Shown here: piece after piece, positions 31,557-31,605 of the stretch
Layout of the letters: each line of letters begins with the position of its first letter
How positions within the stretch are numbered: the stretch's first letter is position 1
Assembly (NCBI GenBank): GCA_905210435.1
Contig: CAJLWO010000027.1
Coordinates: 1-31,605, forward strand
DNA from: an uncultured Bacteroidales bacterium
Lineage (GTDB): Bacteria > Bacteroidota > Bacteroidia > Bacteroidales > Muribaculaceae
Reading direction: 5' to 3'
Length of the DNA stretch: 31,605 bases
Position numbers and translations under genes: made by a program
The notes under the pieces: generated by a model
Database searches by the model: none
Told to the model about the DNA's origin: nothing
The model's input: only the letters and a program-made list of their open reading frames with translations

Positions 31557-31605
31557 GTAGGAGGTAAACACTAATTGCAGGTGTTTATCTCCTACTTTCG
31601 TGTTT
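31557..31605 (+). terminator. Intrinsic terminator of gdhA
   Basis: GTAGGAGGTAAACAC (31557-31571) pairs with GTGTTTATCTCCTAC (31581-31595; one G-T pair) around a 9-nt loop, followed by TTTCGTGTTT up to the window end. It starts 17 bp after the gdhA stop. Confidence 0.88.

Overview
The window looks like a chromosomal segment of a gut Bacteroidales bacterium, most probably Muribaculaceae-like (the family is inferred from overall character, not proven). Supporting signs are a SusC/SusD pair, a DcaP-type trimeric porin, glycoside hydrolases of families GH3, GH29 and (as a remnant) GH92, a Bacteroidetes-style L-fucose operon, a LytS/LytTR two-component pair, and promoters of the Bacteroidota type (TTTG, about 19-21 nt, then TAnnTTTG). 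Most genes are fairly GC-rich; the intergenic DNA and one toxin-antitoxin pair are clearly AT-richer.

Layout. 1-3.9 kb (minus strand): a GH29 alpha-L-fucosidase with a C-terminal F5/8 (CBM32-like) domain, followed by a GH3/PA14 beta-glycosidase with a clipped C-terminus. 4.4-4.8 kb: a GH92 alpha-mannosidase reduced to its two ends. 4.9-5.9 kb: an AT-rich island in which one MITE-like element sits inside the terminal repeat of another, directly before an MntA/HepT-type toxin-antitoxin pair. 5.95-8.6 kb: a MalY/PatB-type C-S lyase and a MATE exporter. 8.8-10.4 kb (minus): metal-uptake ATPase and binding lipoprotein without a permease gene. 10.5-11.6 kb: an Lrp/AsnC regulator and a pRiA4b ORF-3-like protein. 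12.2-17.9 kb: L-fucose operon (isomerase, aldolase, kinase, symporter, mutarotase). 17.9-23.75 kb (minus): SusD, SusC and a coiled-coil lipoprotein. 23.9-25.7 kb: a divergent LytS-type histidine kinase and LytTR regulator. 25.96-26.12 kb (minus): a 54-residue small gene with its own terminator. 26.5-27.1 kb: sigma-70 family factor. 27.4-31.5 kb: DcaP-like porin, divergent glutaminase-family protein and NADP-type glutamate dehydrogenase.

How the genes fit together. The fucosidase can release L-fucose, and the fuc operon imports and converts it to dihydroxyacetone phosphate and lactaldehyde. The SusC/SusD pair with its upstream lipoprotein may capture a host or dietary glycan; the neighbouring LytTR pair is a plausible but unproven regulator. 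The right end suggests glutamine/glutamate metabolism.

The most unusual content is between genes. There are at least four kinds of palindromic or terminally inverted repeat (P, Q, R and S here), two clear cases of one repeat inserted in another, a 9-bp phased TAGCTA array, and a small gene in an otherwise gene-poor gap. Unusual proteins include a HepT homologue with Gln at the usual HEPN Arg, a glutaminase-fold protein lacking the catalytic Ser, an ABC ATPase with a His/Cys-rich N-terminal tail, and an aldolase with a substituted metal-ligand motif.
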